Counted from the first letter of the stretch, positions 1 to 6,080 are shown. The stretch: 6,841 bases of DNA from Myxococcota bacterium (GCA_022710245.1 JAKLHH010000411.1:1-6841); one strand, 5' to 3'. Notes: generated by a model not told the origin, from the letters alone. Translations and numbers: made by a program.

Positions 1-43
1 CGAGCCATCGCGAGCCCCCTCCGCCCGCGAGCCATCGCGAGCC
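1..43 (-). repeat. Two copies of a 16-bp direct repeat, 27-bp period, in lipoprotein linker
   Basis: The 16-mer cgagccatcgcgagcc is at 1-16 and again, identically, at 28-43. The 27-bp period is a multiple of three. On the minus strand both copies encode ARDGS in the linker of the partial lipoprotein. The array may continue past the left edge. Confidence 0.6.
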
Positions 44-234
44 GAGGGTCCGTCGGTGGTGTGTGCAAGATCGGCACGTGGCCAGATTTCGAACCGTGCT
101 CCGTCACCAGGTGGCGCGCCGTCGACCGCTGGGACTCCATCACCCGGGTGGCCTGCCCCGGCCACAGCGAAGCCCGCGCGCACGCAGCCACCGGCTGCTG
201 TCGCCAGCGCGATGCACGTGATCACTCTTCGCAT
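1..234 (-). CDS. Lipoprotein N-terminus, cut by left window edge
   Basis: The minus strand is open from an ATG at 234 to the window edge, giving 78 residues with no stop. The N-terminus is a short lipoprotein signal: two arginines (MRR), a hydrophobic stretch (VITCIALATAA), then a lipobox ending GGC with the lipidated cysteine at residue 17. The mature part is Gly/Asp/Pro/Ala-rich and ends in two ARDGS pentapeptides nine residues apart. This style matches the linkers of the other two lipoproteins in the window. A GTG at 249 (MRRWLM...) is an alternative in-frame start; neither start has a strong Shine-Dalgarno. The ATG lies 61 nt after the stop of the Sel1/LprI gene, so co-transcription is plausible. 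Third-position GC is lower than in the neighbours, which reduces confidence. The functional domain lies outside the window, so no role can be given. Confidence 0.55.
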   Translation of the reverse strand, partial: MRRVITCIALATAAGGCVRAGFAVAGAGHPGDGVPAVDGAPPGDGARFEIWPRADLAHTTDGPSARDGSRAEGARDGS

Positions 235-295
235 GAGCCATCTTCGCACACCTGGCGCCGCCCTCCACAGGGATCTTGTTGCCCAGACGCGCCAC

Positions 296-1771
296 TCAGC
301 CCGGGTCGTCCTCGACGAGGAGCTGCTTGAGCTGCCGGGTCCGCTTCTCGGTCACCCACGTCCTCCAGACCTTCTCCGGCACCGACGGGCGGACCGCCGC
401 GCCGAAGCGCGCCCAGGCGTCACGGTACGCGAGCCAGAGCTTCTGCGTCGCGCGGACGCCCTCCTTGGCGACGGTGCCGGCCAGGATCTCCTCCAGCTTC
501 ATCAGCCGCCCGTAGACCCCCTGCAGCTCGCGCTCGGCCCTCGCCGCGGCCTTCGCGGCCTTCGCGCCCGTCGCGCCCGTCGCGCCGGTCGCGCCCGGCC
601 ACTTGCCGGACTCCACGTCGCGGACCGCCTCGAGCAGCGCGTCCCGTAGCGCCTCCTCGGCCTCGGTGGCGATGGAGACCCGCAGCGTCCCGGTCATGTC
701 CTGCTCGGCGACGGCGTGCCTGGTGAAGAACGCGTCGCCCGCGCGCCGGAGCTGCGCCAGCGCGGCGCGCTGCGCGTCCGTCCAGCGGCTGGCGAGCGCC
801 TCGTAGGCCTTCTCCCGCTGCTTCTCGCTCGCCTGCGCCACCTGGGTATCGCAGTTGCCGGTGTTGATCGAGCTCGTCACGTGGTCACAGAAGGTGAACG
901 GCCTGGCGAGCGCCTGCTGGTTCCGCGTGGCGTGGAGCGCCTCGACCATCCCCTCGAGCTCGGCGGGGACGAAGCTCCCGTGGCAGACGAGCGCGATGGC
1001 GAGCTTCGGGTTCCGCTTGACGCCCCAGCCGTTGGCGTAGAGCTCGGCGAGGTCGGTCGCGTGCGTGTCGAAGGCGTAGCGGTCGCCCTCGTCGCAGGCG
1101 AGCGCCCCGGTGACGAATCGGTCCGCGGCGCGGTGCGCGAGCATGCACCGGCCGTAGCGCTGGAGGTCCTTCTTCACCGAGAGGCCCGTCTTGTAGAGCG
1201 TGCAGTCGCGGCCCACCTCGGCGTCGAAGCGGCGCTCCTCGGCGGCGCTCGCCAGGTCGGCGCGGGGGATCCGCGGCGCGCCGGCGAGGGCGCAGCGATC
1301 CACGGTGGAAAGGAGCGAGTCCGACCCGAAGCCGACGCTCACCGAGAGGCGCCGCGCGAGGTCGGCGAAGCGCTTGGCCTTGCCGACCTCGGCGCAGGAT
1401 CCGGCGCGGAAGAGGAGGTGGTCGAGGACGTGGCCGAAGGCCTCGGCGTGGCCCTTCGAGGCCGCCTTCTCGAAGCAGGTCGACGCCTCCTCGGGCCCGA
1501 GCCCGTGGTAGCCGAGGAGGTACCAGGCCTCGCCGAGCCCCTTCGCGGCCGCGCGCCGGATCCACGCGGCCGCGGCGTCGCGCGTCTTGTCGCTCTGCAG
1601 CAGCGCCTTGCCGTACGCGAGCTGGGCCGCCGCGCCGCCCTGCCTCGCGGCGCGCTCGAGCTGCGCGAGGGGCGGCTGCTTCACGGCCTCGTCGGCGGCG
1701 GCGGGCGTGGCGGGCGTGGTGAGGGCGAGGGCGAGGAGGAGGCTGAGGCTGCCGCGCAGGGTGGGTCGCAT
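296..1771 (-). CDS. Periplasmic/secreted Sel1-repeat protein with LprI-like C-terminus
   Basis: 491 residues. The frame is open upstream to 1960, but the ATG at 1771 is preferred because a GGAGG lies 8 nt before it and a Sec signal peptide begins there (MRPTLRG, hydrophobic LSLLLALALTT, likely cleavage after A26 in PAAAD). Residues about 35-120 look like Sel1-type short helical repeats (AYGKALLQ, RRAAAKGLGEAWYLLG, CFEKAASKGHAEA), and another sits near 242-264 (AELYANGWGVKRNPKLAIAL). The C-terminus, about 415-485, has the LprI/DUF1311 signature: GVRATQKLWLAYRDAW followed by VTEKRTRQL. Residues 330-385 may be a diverged copy of the same domain. Sel1 repeats usually mediate protein contacts; LprI of Mycobacterium tuberculosis inhibits lysozyme, but most DUF1311 proteins are uncharacterised, so inhibitor activity is only possible. 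About ten cysteines suggest disulfides outside the cytoplasm. A Gly-Ala-Thr low-complexity segment (393-401) precedes the LprI domain. Confidence 0.85.
   Translation of the reverse strand: MRPTLRGSLSLLLALALTTPATPAAADEAVKQPPLAQLERAARQGGAAAQLAYGKALLQSDKTRDAAAAWIRRAAAKGLGEAWYLLGYHGLGPEEASTCFEKAASKGHAEAFGHVLDHLLFRAGSCAEVGKAKRFADLARRLSVSVGFGSDSLLSTVDRCALAGAPRIPRADLASAAEERRFDAEVGRDCTLYKTGLSVKKDLQRYGRCMLAHRAADRFVTGALACDEGDRYAFDTHATDLAELYANGWGVKRNPKLAIALVCHGSFVPAELEGMVEALHATRNQQALARPFTFCDHVTSSINTGNCDTQVAQASEKQREKAYEALASRWTDAQRAALAQLRRAGDAFFTRHAVAEQDMTGTLRVSIATEAEEALRDALLEAVRDVESGKWPGATGATGATGAKAAKAAARAERELQGVYGRLMKLEEILAGTVAKEGVRATQKLWLAYRDAWARFGAAVRPSVPEKVWRTWVTEKRTRQLKQLLVEDDPG
546..599 (-). repeat. 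9-bp tandem array (six units) coding for Gly-Ala-Thr/Lys-Ala-Ala
   Basis: Six 9-bp units run without interruption: two gcggccttc, two gcgcccgtc, one gcgccggtc and one gcgcccggc. On the minus strand they encode GATGATGATG followed by alanine/lysine residues just before the LprI-like domain. Copy-number change would keep the reading frame and only alter linker length. Confidence 0.8.
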
Positions 1772-1779
1772 CGCGAGGA

Positions 1780-1784
1780 CCTCC
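1780..1784 (-). promoter_or_regulatory. Shine-Dalgarno GGAGG deciding the Sel1/LprI start
   Basis: Minus-strand GGAGG is followed by 8 nt and then the ATG at 1771. This places the start directly at the signal peptide and excludes 63 arginine/proline-rich in-frame codons further upstream. Confidence 0.75.
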
Positions 1785-1943
1785 GGGGTGTCGACCCGGA
1801 GCAGAGCAAGGCGCGGACCAGCGCGCGGGCGCGTGCAAGGTGTGGAAAGCGCAGCGGCGAGCGGGCGCTGTGCCGGCGCGGCCACAGCGGCAGCGGCAGA
1901 TCCACCACGGGGAAGGTGGAGCAGCGGGCGGATCAGGGTGCGG

Positions 1944-3872
1944 TCAGGCCCCGGGCGCACCGGCGATGCAGGTCAGCTCGCTCGGGATGGCGCCGGGAAA
2001 TGCGCCCCCGCAGCAACTCACTGCACAACCGGGATCGCTGGCGCGGGCCGCGCCTCCGACGCACACGACCTTGTTGTCGAAGGTGGTGCCCAAGGTGTTG
2101 CACTGAGTGACGACCAGCGTCGGATCGGCGGCGAGCGCCCCGTTGACGATGCAGTCGAGCTGGACGGTGATGGTCGCCCCGCTGAGGATCGTCGTGCAGG
2201 CAGAGACCAGCGCGGCGGGCTTGGGTGACCTCGCCGCACCGCCCACGCACTGCACTTTGCCGTCGTACGTGGTGCCCAGGGCGTTGCATTGGCCGACCAC
2301 CAGCGTGGGATCGGCGGCCGGCGCGCCGTTGACGATGCAGTCGAGCTGGACCGCAATGGTCGCGCCGCTCAGGATCGTGGTGCAGGCCGAGACCAGCGCC
2401 GCCGGCTTGGGCGACTTCGCCGCGCCGCCGACGCACTGGACCTTTCCGTCGTAGGTGGTGGGCAATGCGTTGCATTGCGTGACGACGAGGGCCGGATCGG
2501 CGGCGGGCGCGCCGCTGGTGATGCAGTCGAGCTGGATGGTGATGTACGCGCCACTCAGGATGGTCGTGCACGCGGAGATCAGCGCGACAGGGGCCGACGA
2601 CCTGGCCGCGCCGCCGATGCACTGGACCTTTCCGTCGACGGTGGTGAGAAGGTTGTTGCACTGGCTGACGACCACGGTCGGGTCGGGGGCGGGCGCGCCG
2701 CCGGTGATGCAGTCGAGCTGGCCGGTGATGTTGGCACCGCCCAGGATCGTGGTGCACGCCGAGACCAGCGCCGAGGGAGCGGACGACCTGGCGGCGCCGG
2801 CAATGCACTTGAGCTTTCCGTCCACGGTGGCGGGCAGCGCGTTGCACTGGGTCACCACCAGCGTGGGATTGGAAGCGGGTGCGCCGTTGACGATGCAGTC
2901 GAGCTGGCCGCTGATGTTGGCACCGCTGAAGATCGTGGTGCACGCCGAGACCAGCGCCGAGGGAGCGGACGACCTGGCGGCGCCGGCAATGCACTTGAGC
3001 TTTCCGTCCACGGTGGCCGGCAGCGCGTCGCATAGCGTGACGACCAGGGTGGGGTCGGCAGCCGGTGCGCCGTTGGTGATGCAGTCGAGCTGGCCGCTGA
3101 TGTAGGCGCCGCTCAAGATGGTGGTGCAGGCCGAGACCAGCGCGGCGGGCTTGGGCGACTTGGCCGCGCCACCGATGCACTGCACCTTTCCGGTGTAGGT
3201 GGCCGGCAGCGCGTTGCACTGCGTGACGACGAGGGTGGGATCGGCCGCCGGCGCGCCGTTGGTGATGCAGTCGAGCTGGCTCGAGATGTACGCACCGCTC
3301 AGGATCGTGGTGCAGGCCGAGACCAGCGCGGCGGGCTTGGGCGACTTGGCCGCGCCGGCGATGCACTGGAGCTGGCCGGTGTAGGTCGCCGGAAGCGACT
3401 TGCAGAGGCTGATCACCTGCCCGGTCGGCCCGGCAAGGCAAGCCGCGCTGCAGATCGGCGGCTTGGGGGCGTCCGGCTTGATCGAGTCCGGCTTGGGGGC
3501 GTCCGGCTTGATCGAATCGGCCTTGATCGAGTCGGGCTTGGCCTTGTCGGCGGCCAGCGCGTCGGGCTTCTTCTTATCGGGCTGCGGCGGTGCAACGTCC
3601 TTCTTGGCGGCGTCCCACTTCGCTGCATCGACTGATTTGGGCGCGTCGAGCCGCGCGTCGAGTCGTGGCTGATCCGGCGGACGCTTCAAGTCCGACCCGC
3701 GATCCCCACCCAGATCACGAGCACGATCGCTGCGCACCACGTCACCGGCAGCGCGGTCGGCCGAAAGGTCGATCAGCGGGAGGGCGTCGGAGCTGCCCAC
3801 ATCGGCAGCCGGCGTCGAGCTCGAGCATCCAGCGAGGGCGATGCAGACCAGGAGGGCGTGCTCTCGAACCAC
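1944..3872 (-). CDS. Lipoprotein with eight tandem four-cysteine 62-aa repeats
   Basis: 642 residues from a GTG at 3872; GAGGTG lies 7 nt upstream. A tandem GTG at 3875 would add one residue. The signal peptide (MVREHALLVCIALAGC) ends in a canonical LAGC lipobox, with C16 lipidated and serine at +2, which fits outer-membrane sorting. Residues about 17-140 are a disordered Asp/Lys/Pro linker that becomes regular (KPDSIKPDAP). A cysteine-containing bridge (C141, C145) leads into eight units starting at C157, C219, C281, C343, C405, C467, C529 and C591. Seven units are exactly 62 residues, spaced C-x12-C-x16-C-x14-C-x16; the last is degenerate (52 residues) and ends the protein. The cysteines are invariant in units 1-7, as expected for structural disulfides. 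No catalytic motif is visible. I do not recognise the repeat; a surface-exposed structural or binding role is inference. Confidence 0.88.
   Translation of the reverse strand: MVREHALLVCIALAGCSSSTPAADVGSSDALPLIDLSADRAAGDVVRSDRARDLGGDRGSDLKRPPDQPRLDARLDAPKSVDAAKWDAAKKDVAPPQPDKKKPDALAADKAKPDSIKADSIKPDAPKPDSIKPDAPKPPICSAACLAGPTGQVISLCKSLPATYTGQLQCIAGAAKSPKPAALVSACTTILSGAYISSQLDCITNGAPAADPTLVVTQCNALPATYTGKVQCIGGAAKSPKPAALVSACTTILSGAYISGQLDCITNGAPAADPTLVVTLCDALPATVDGKLKCIAGAARSSAPSALVSACTTIFSGANISGQLDCIVNGAPASNPTLVVTQCNALPATVDGKLKCIAGAARSSAPSALVSACTTILGGANITGQLDCITGGAPAPDPTVVVSQCNNLLTTVDGKVQCIGGAARSSAPVALISACTTILSGAYITIQLDCITSGAPAADPALVVTQCNALPTTYDGKVQCVGGAAKSPKPAALVSACTTILSGATIAVQLDCIVNGAPAADPTLVVGQCNALGTTYDGKVQCVGGAARSPKPAALVSACTTILSGATITVQLDCIVNGALAADPTLVVTQCNTLGTTFDNKVVCVGGAARASDPGCAVSCCGGAFPGAIPSELTCIAGAPGA
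1947..3404 (-). repeat. 186-bp tandem coding repeat, 7 full copies plus partial
   Basis: The marker atgcagtcgagct recurs at 2149, 2335, 2521, 2707, 2893, 3079 and 3265, exactly 186 bp apart with no indel. Unit boundaries on the minus strand are 3404, 3218, 3032, 2846, 2660, 2474, 2288 and 2102. Units 1, 2, 6 and 7 carry SPKPAALVSAC; units 3, 4 and 5 carry SSAPxAL[VI]SAC, so the array is a mosaic of two subtypes. Units 3 and 4 share an 87-bp identical stretch (2931-3017 against 2745-2831). Confidence 0.95.
3461..3520 (-). repeat. 30-bp tandem duplication in the lipoprotein linker
   Basis: Segments 3461-3490 and 3491-3520 match at 28 of 30 positions, and a shorter degenerate copy follows to about 3540. 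They encode a repeated decapeptide of the type KPDSIKPDAP between the lipid anchor and the cysteine repeats. The period preserves the frame. Confidence 0.85.
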
Positions 3873-3879
3873 CACGTGC

Positions 3880-3885
3880 CACCTC
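3880..3885 (-). promoter_or_regulatory. Shine-Dalgarno GAGGTG for the repeat lipoprotein
   Basis: Minus-strand GAGGTG lies 7 nt before the GTG at 3872 and 4 nt before the tandem GTG at 3875. It supports a start here, directly at the lipoprotein signal, rather than at a TTG at 3980. Confidence 0.6.
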
Positions 3886-4041
3886 TCATCCGGCGATCGA
3901 GCCAGGAGCGCACATGGGTAGAAGCTACTCCTTCTCCTTGCCCCACTTCCAGGGCAGGCGAGCAGGCCCCCCCTTTTCAAACCGTGCGTGCTGTTTTCCC
4001 CATGACGTCAGCTCATGACACCCACCGCGACCAACCCATCT
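3886..4041. other. Intergenic region between the two full lipoprotein genes
   Basis: This is most of the longest non-coding gap (3873-4096) and the likeliest place for a promoter of the repeat lipoprotein. Visible elements are an 8-bp palindrome TGACGTCA (4003-4010) nested in ATGA/TCAT arms (4002-4016), a C7 tract followed by T4 (3967-3977), and a small dyad GTAG-AAG-CTAC (3918-3928). No pair of -35 and -10 hexamers at standard spacing is convincing. Nothing here resembles an RNA gene. Confidence 0.4.
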
Positions 4042-4109
4042 CAGAGGCCAGAGGCTAGACGCCAGAGGCTAGAGGCTCGACGCTAGAGGCTAGAGGCTAG
4101 AGGCTCGAC
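4042..4109. repeat. Heptamer tandem array overlapping the beta-helix gene stop
   Basis: Nine consecutive 7-bp units plus a partial tenth fit YAGAGGC with few changes: cagaggc twice, tagacgc, cagaggc, tagaggc, tcgacgc, tagaggc three times, then tcgac. The TAG stop of the minus-strand gene (4097-4099) is made by the array, and its last codons (SSL) lie in it. Seven is not a multiple of three, so the complementary CTCTAG core places stops in every minus-strand frame. No inverted copies are present, so it does not form a hairpin. Confidence 0.9.
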
Positions 4110-5704
4110 CCGTCGTCGTCCCAGACGTTGCCCGTATAGGTGATATCACCGCCGTCGTCGGAGATGGGCCCCCACGCGGCGTAGCCCTTCGGCGCCTTTC
4201 CGTACCATCGGTTGTCCTGGACCTTGATCGCTGAGTACGTGTAGCCGTTGCCGCTCGACGACTTCCGGATATAGAGCGTGTAGCTGCCACCGCCGAACCA
4301 GTTGCCCCGGATCTCGACGTTCTTGATGCTGCTCCATTCGGTCGTCACGTTCAGCGCGCCGGTCTCGGTGCGCCACTTGTCGCTCGCGTCGGTGAGGCGG
4401 ATGTTGTTGCCCCAGAACTTCGAGTTGCTCCCGTCGTACATCTCGATGCCGTCGTAGTGGGCGCCTGACTGAGCGCTCAGCAGCTTGTCGATGTAGTTGG
4501 CCTGGACCATCACGCCGCCGCTGACGGTCATCGCGTTCTCCCAGCCGTGGAGGTAACACCCGCAGACGGTCATGTCGCCTCCCAGGATGCCGACGTACCC
4601 CCCGCCAGAGGCGGTGTAGACCTCGGAGAAGAGGATCTTGGTCCCGCTGCCCTTCACGACGATGGCCATGGTCGACTGGCCGCTCGCGGGATGGATCTTG
4701 CTGTTCTTGATCGTCACGTTGCTGGCGTTGATGGTCAGCGTCTGGGTGATGTCCTTGCCGTCGATGACGGCGCCGTTGGTGGTGATGGTGTACGGGCCGG
4801 CATAGGGCGTCAGCACGGTGCCTGCAGGGACGCCGGTGTTCGAGGCGGTCGGCTTGGTGGGAGGGAGGCTGGGGAAGGTGGAGCAGAAGGCGGATGGCGC
4901 GCCGGCGTCCGCGTGATCCGCCTTGAGGCCCTGGTCGGCTGGCTTGCCCTTGTCGGGCGCGAGTCCCTGGTCGAGCGGCGGGGCCTTCGTGCACGCGGTG
5001 GTGTCGAAGGCGCAGTTGCTCTTGCAGGCGAGCGTGCCCCCGGCGTAGCCCAGCGACTTGCACGTCTTGCCGCCGAGCTTGGTCCCGTCGCACGCCTCCG
5101 CGCCGTTGATCACCCCGTCGCCGCACTTGGTGCAGCTCGCCGTGTTCAGCGCGCAGTTGCTGTCGCAGCTGAGCGCCCCGCCCTGGAAGCCCAGCGACTG
5201 GCACGTCTTGCCGCCGAGGTCCTTGCCTTCGCAGGCCTCCTTGGCGTCGCGGACGCCGTTGCCGCAGGTCGCGACGCGGCAGCCCGAGAGGTCGAGCTGG
5301 CAGCTCGCGGCGCACGCGAGCGTGCCGCTGTCGAACCCCTCGCTCTGACACGTCTTGGCGCCGAGGGCCGAGCCGTCGCAGGCCTCGCTCCCGTTGATCG
5401 CTCCATCGCCGCAGCGCTCGCACTTGGTCGTATCCAGCGTGCAGTCGGGCTTGCAGGCGAGCCCGCCGCCCGAGAAGCCTTCGCTGCTGCAGCTCCGGCC
5501 CGCGAGGTCCGCGCCGTCGCACTCCTCCGCACCGGCTCTGACACCGTCTCCACACACCTCGCCGAGAGGACCGCCCTCGGTCGCGGCGCTCGCGTCAGCC
5601 TGGTTGCGAGGGGAGGTGGGGGCTTCGCTGCAGGCCGCGGCGAGGCAAGCCCACGCGATGATGGGCGATGCGATGGCCAGGAACCTGCGGTCTGCCCTGC
5701 GCAT
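4097..5704 (-). CDS. Lipoprotein: four Cys-rich repeats plus right-handed beta-helix domain
   Basis: 535 residues from ATG 5704, with GGAGG 6 nt upstream (5711-5715). The signal peptide (MRRADRRF, hydrophobic IASPIIAWACLAAAC) has a lipobox with C25 lipidated and serine at +2; alanine rather than the usual leucine is at -3. Residues 51-239 hold four repeats of the Myxococcota cysteine-rich type, then comes an Asp/Gln/Gly linker (about 240-272). Residues 273-535 look like a parallel beta-helix: short strands with polar turns (VIDGKDITQTLTINASNVTI, YDGIEMYDGSNSKFWGNNI, IKNVEIRGNWFGGGSYTLYI, YSAIKVQDNRWYG). From memory this resembles right-handed beta-helix proteins frequent in secreted actinobacterial proteins and related to the pectate-lyase fold. 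No catalytic set could be assigned, so lyase, hydrolase or carbohydrate binding all remain possible. It was probably built by joining a surface-anchor module to a polysaccharide-type domain. Confidence 0.9.
   Translation of the reverse strand: MRRADRRFLAIASPIIAWACLAAACSEAPTSPRNQADASAATEGGPLGEVCGDGVRAGAEECDGADLAGRSCSSEGFSGGGLACKPDCTLDTTKCERCGDGAINGSEACDGSALGAKTCQSEGFDSGTLACAASCQLDLSGCRVATCGNGVRDAKEACEGKDLGGKTCQSLGFQGGALSCDSNCALNTASCTKCGDGVINGAEACDGTKLGGKTCKSLGYAGGTLACKSNCAFDTTACTKAPPLDQGLAPDKGKPADQGLKADHADAGAPSAFCSTFPSLPPTKPTASNTGVPAGTVLTPYAGPYTITTNGAVIDGKDITQTLTINASNVTIKNSKIHPASGQSTMAIVVKGSGTKILFSEVYTASGGGYVGILGGDMTVCGCYLHGWENAMTVSGGVMVQANYIDKLLSAQSGAHYDGIEMYDGSNSKFWGNNIRLTDASDKWRTETGALNVTTEWSSIKNVEIRGNWFGGGSYTLYIRKSSSGNGYTYSAIKVQDNRWYGKAPKGYAAWGPISDDGGDITYTGNVWDDDGSSL
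4988..5554 (-). repeat. Four six-cysteine protein repeats (CGDG type)
   Basis: Repeats begin at C51, C98, C147 and C194 of the beta-helix lipoprotein. All four keep one spacing: C-x10-C-x9-C-x11-C-x3-C-x6-C. Each starts CG[DN]G and has ExC[DE]G after it. DNA identity is modest, so this is an old protein-level duplication. The type matches cysteine-rich repeats common in Myxococcota surface proteins (DUF4215-like; assignment from memory). Confidence 0.85.
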
Positions 5705-5777
5705 CTTCGTCCTCCGATGGGGGTTCAGCTGGGTGACACCTCCCGAGCTCAGGCTGCAAGTGCCTTCGCCCCCGCCG

Positions 5778-6080
5778 CTACCTGTAGGGTCCCGCCTCGG
5801 CGCTCGTCGGGTTGATCCAGCGGAAGCCCTTCAGCTGCTCGAACGGCACGGTCGCGGGCGCTTTGACGTAGGTCTCGAGGAAGCCGCAGTCGGCGCAGAG
5901 GTAGGCCTCGAGCTCCCCGGCCGCGATGTTGGTGGTGAACAGCCTGTCCTCCTCGGGGATCACGCCGACCGGCTCAGGGGCGTGGAGCTGCGCGCCATTG
6001 CAGGTGTTGTAGTTGTAGACTCGTTCGAGGTAGCCGACCCTCAAGCTGCTGCACTTCGGGCACTGCTTGCTCGTCTTCAT
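5778..6080 (-). CDS. Small zinc-ribbon protein
   Basis: 100 residues from ATG 6080; GGGAGG (6085-6090) lies 4 nt upstream, slightly close. Two knuckles, CPKC (C7, C10) and CADC (C62, C65), are spaced as in a zinc ribbon, with the second followed by GFLETYV. Between them lies a 51-residue insert with the segment VYNYNTCNGAQLHAPEPVGV. There is no signal peptide, so a cytoplasmic location is likely. Similar short proteins with an N-terminal CPKC and a C-terminal CxxCGfxE element are widespread and mostly uncharacterised; nucleic-acid or protein binding is only a guess. It starts 38 nt after the TPR gene ends and stops 73 nt before the beta-helix lipoprotein begins, which suggests an operon. Confidence 0.82.
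   Translation of the reverse strand: MKTSKQCPKCSSLRVGYLERVYNYNTCNGAQLHAPEPVGVIPEEDRLFTTNIAAGELEAYLCADCGFLETYVKAPATVPFEQLKGFRWINPTSAEAGPYR

Noticed and set aside
75..110. TTCGAA-containing segment resembling a tRNA T-loop
   Set aside because: The flanking bases do not pair as a T-stem on either strand and no acceptor or anticodon arms are visible; it lies within the partial lipoprotein frame.
1901..1920. Possible terminator hairpin after the repeat lipoprotein (TCCACC/GGTGGA, 8-nt loop)
   Set aside because: The stem is only 6 bp and no T-run follows on the minus strand.
716..2110. Long plus-strand open frame (464 codons) opposite the Sel1/LprI gene
   Set aside because: It is an antisense shadow caused by strong third-position GC; the minus frame has a signal peptide, an RBS and recognisable domains, while this frame is Arg/Gly/Leu-rich low complexity.
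2289..3105. Plus-strand repetitive open frames across the 186-bp array
   Set aside because: They exist because an indel-free repeat with a multiple-of-three period stays open in several frames. The minus frame has the lipoprotein signal and conserved cysteines.
1947..3404. Regular repeats considered as a CRISPR array
   Set aside because: The period is 186 bp with similarity throughout each unit and a maintained coding frame; there are no short repeats with unrelated spacers.
3886..3915. Nine-codon upstream frame (MCAPGSIAG) ending 13 nt before the repeat-lipoprotein start
   Set aside because: A purine-rich AAGGAG-like stretch lies upstream but about 12 nt away, and the peptide has no attenuator features such as codon runs or stem-loops; chance is likely.
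3873..3980. N-terminal extension of the repeat lipoprotein from a TTG at 3980
   Set aside because: It would bury the lipoprotein signal behind 36 unrelated residues and includes a G7 tract; the GTG at 3872 has a good GAGGTG site at proper distance.
4003..4010. TGACGTCA palindrome as a regulator binding site
   Set aside because: A single 8-bp palindrome without a convincing promoter beside it is not enough to claim an operator.
4547..5815. Plus-strand 422-codon open frame opposite the beta-helix lipoprotein
   Set aside because: Composition is Ala/Gly/Arg/Val low complexity without domains; it mirrors the coding bias of the minus-strand gene.
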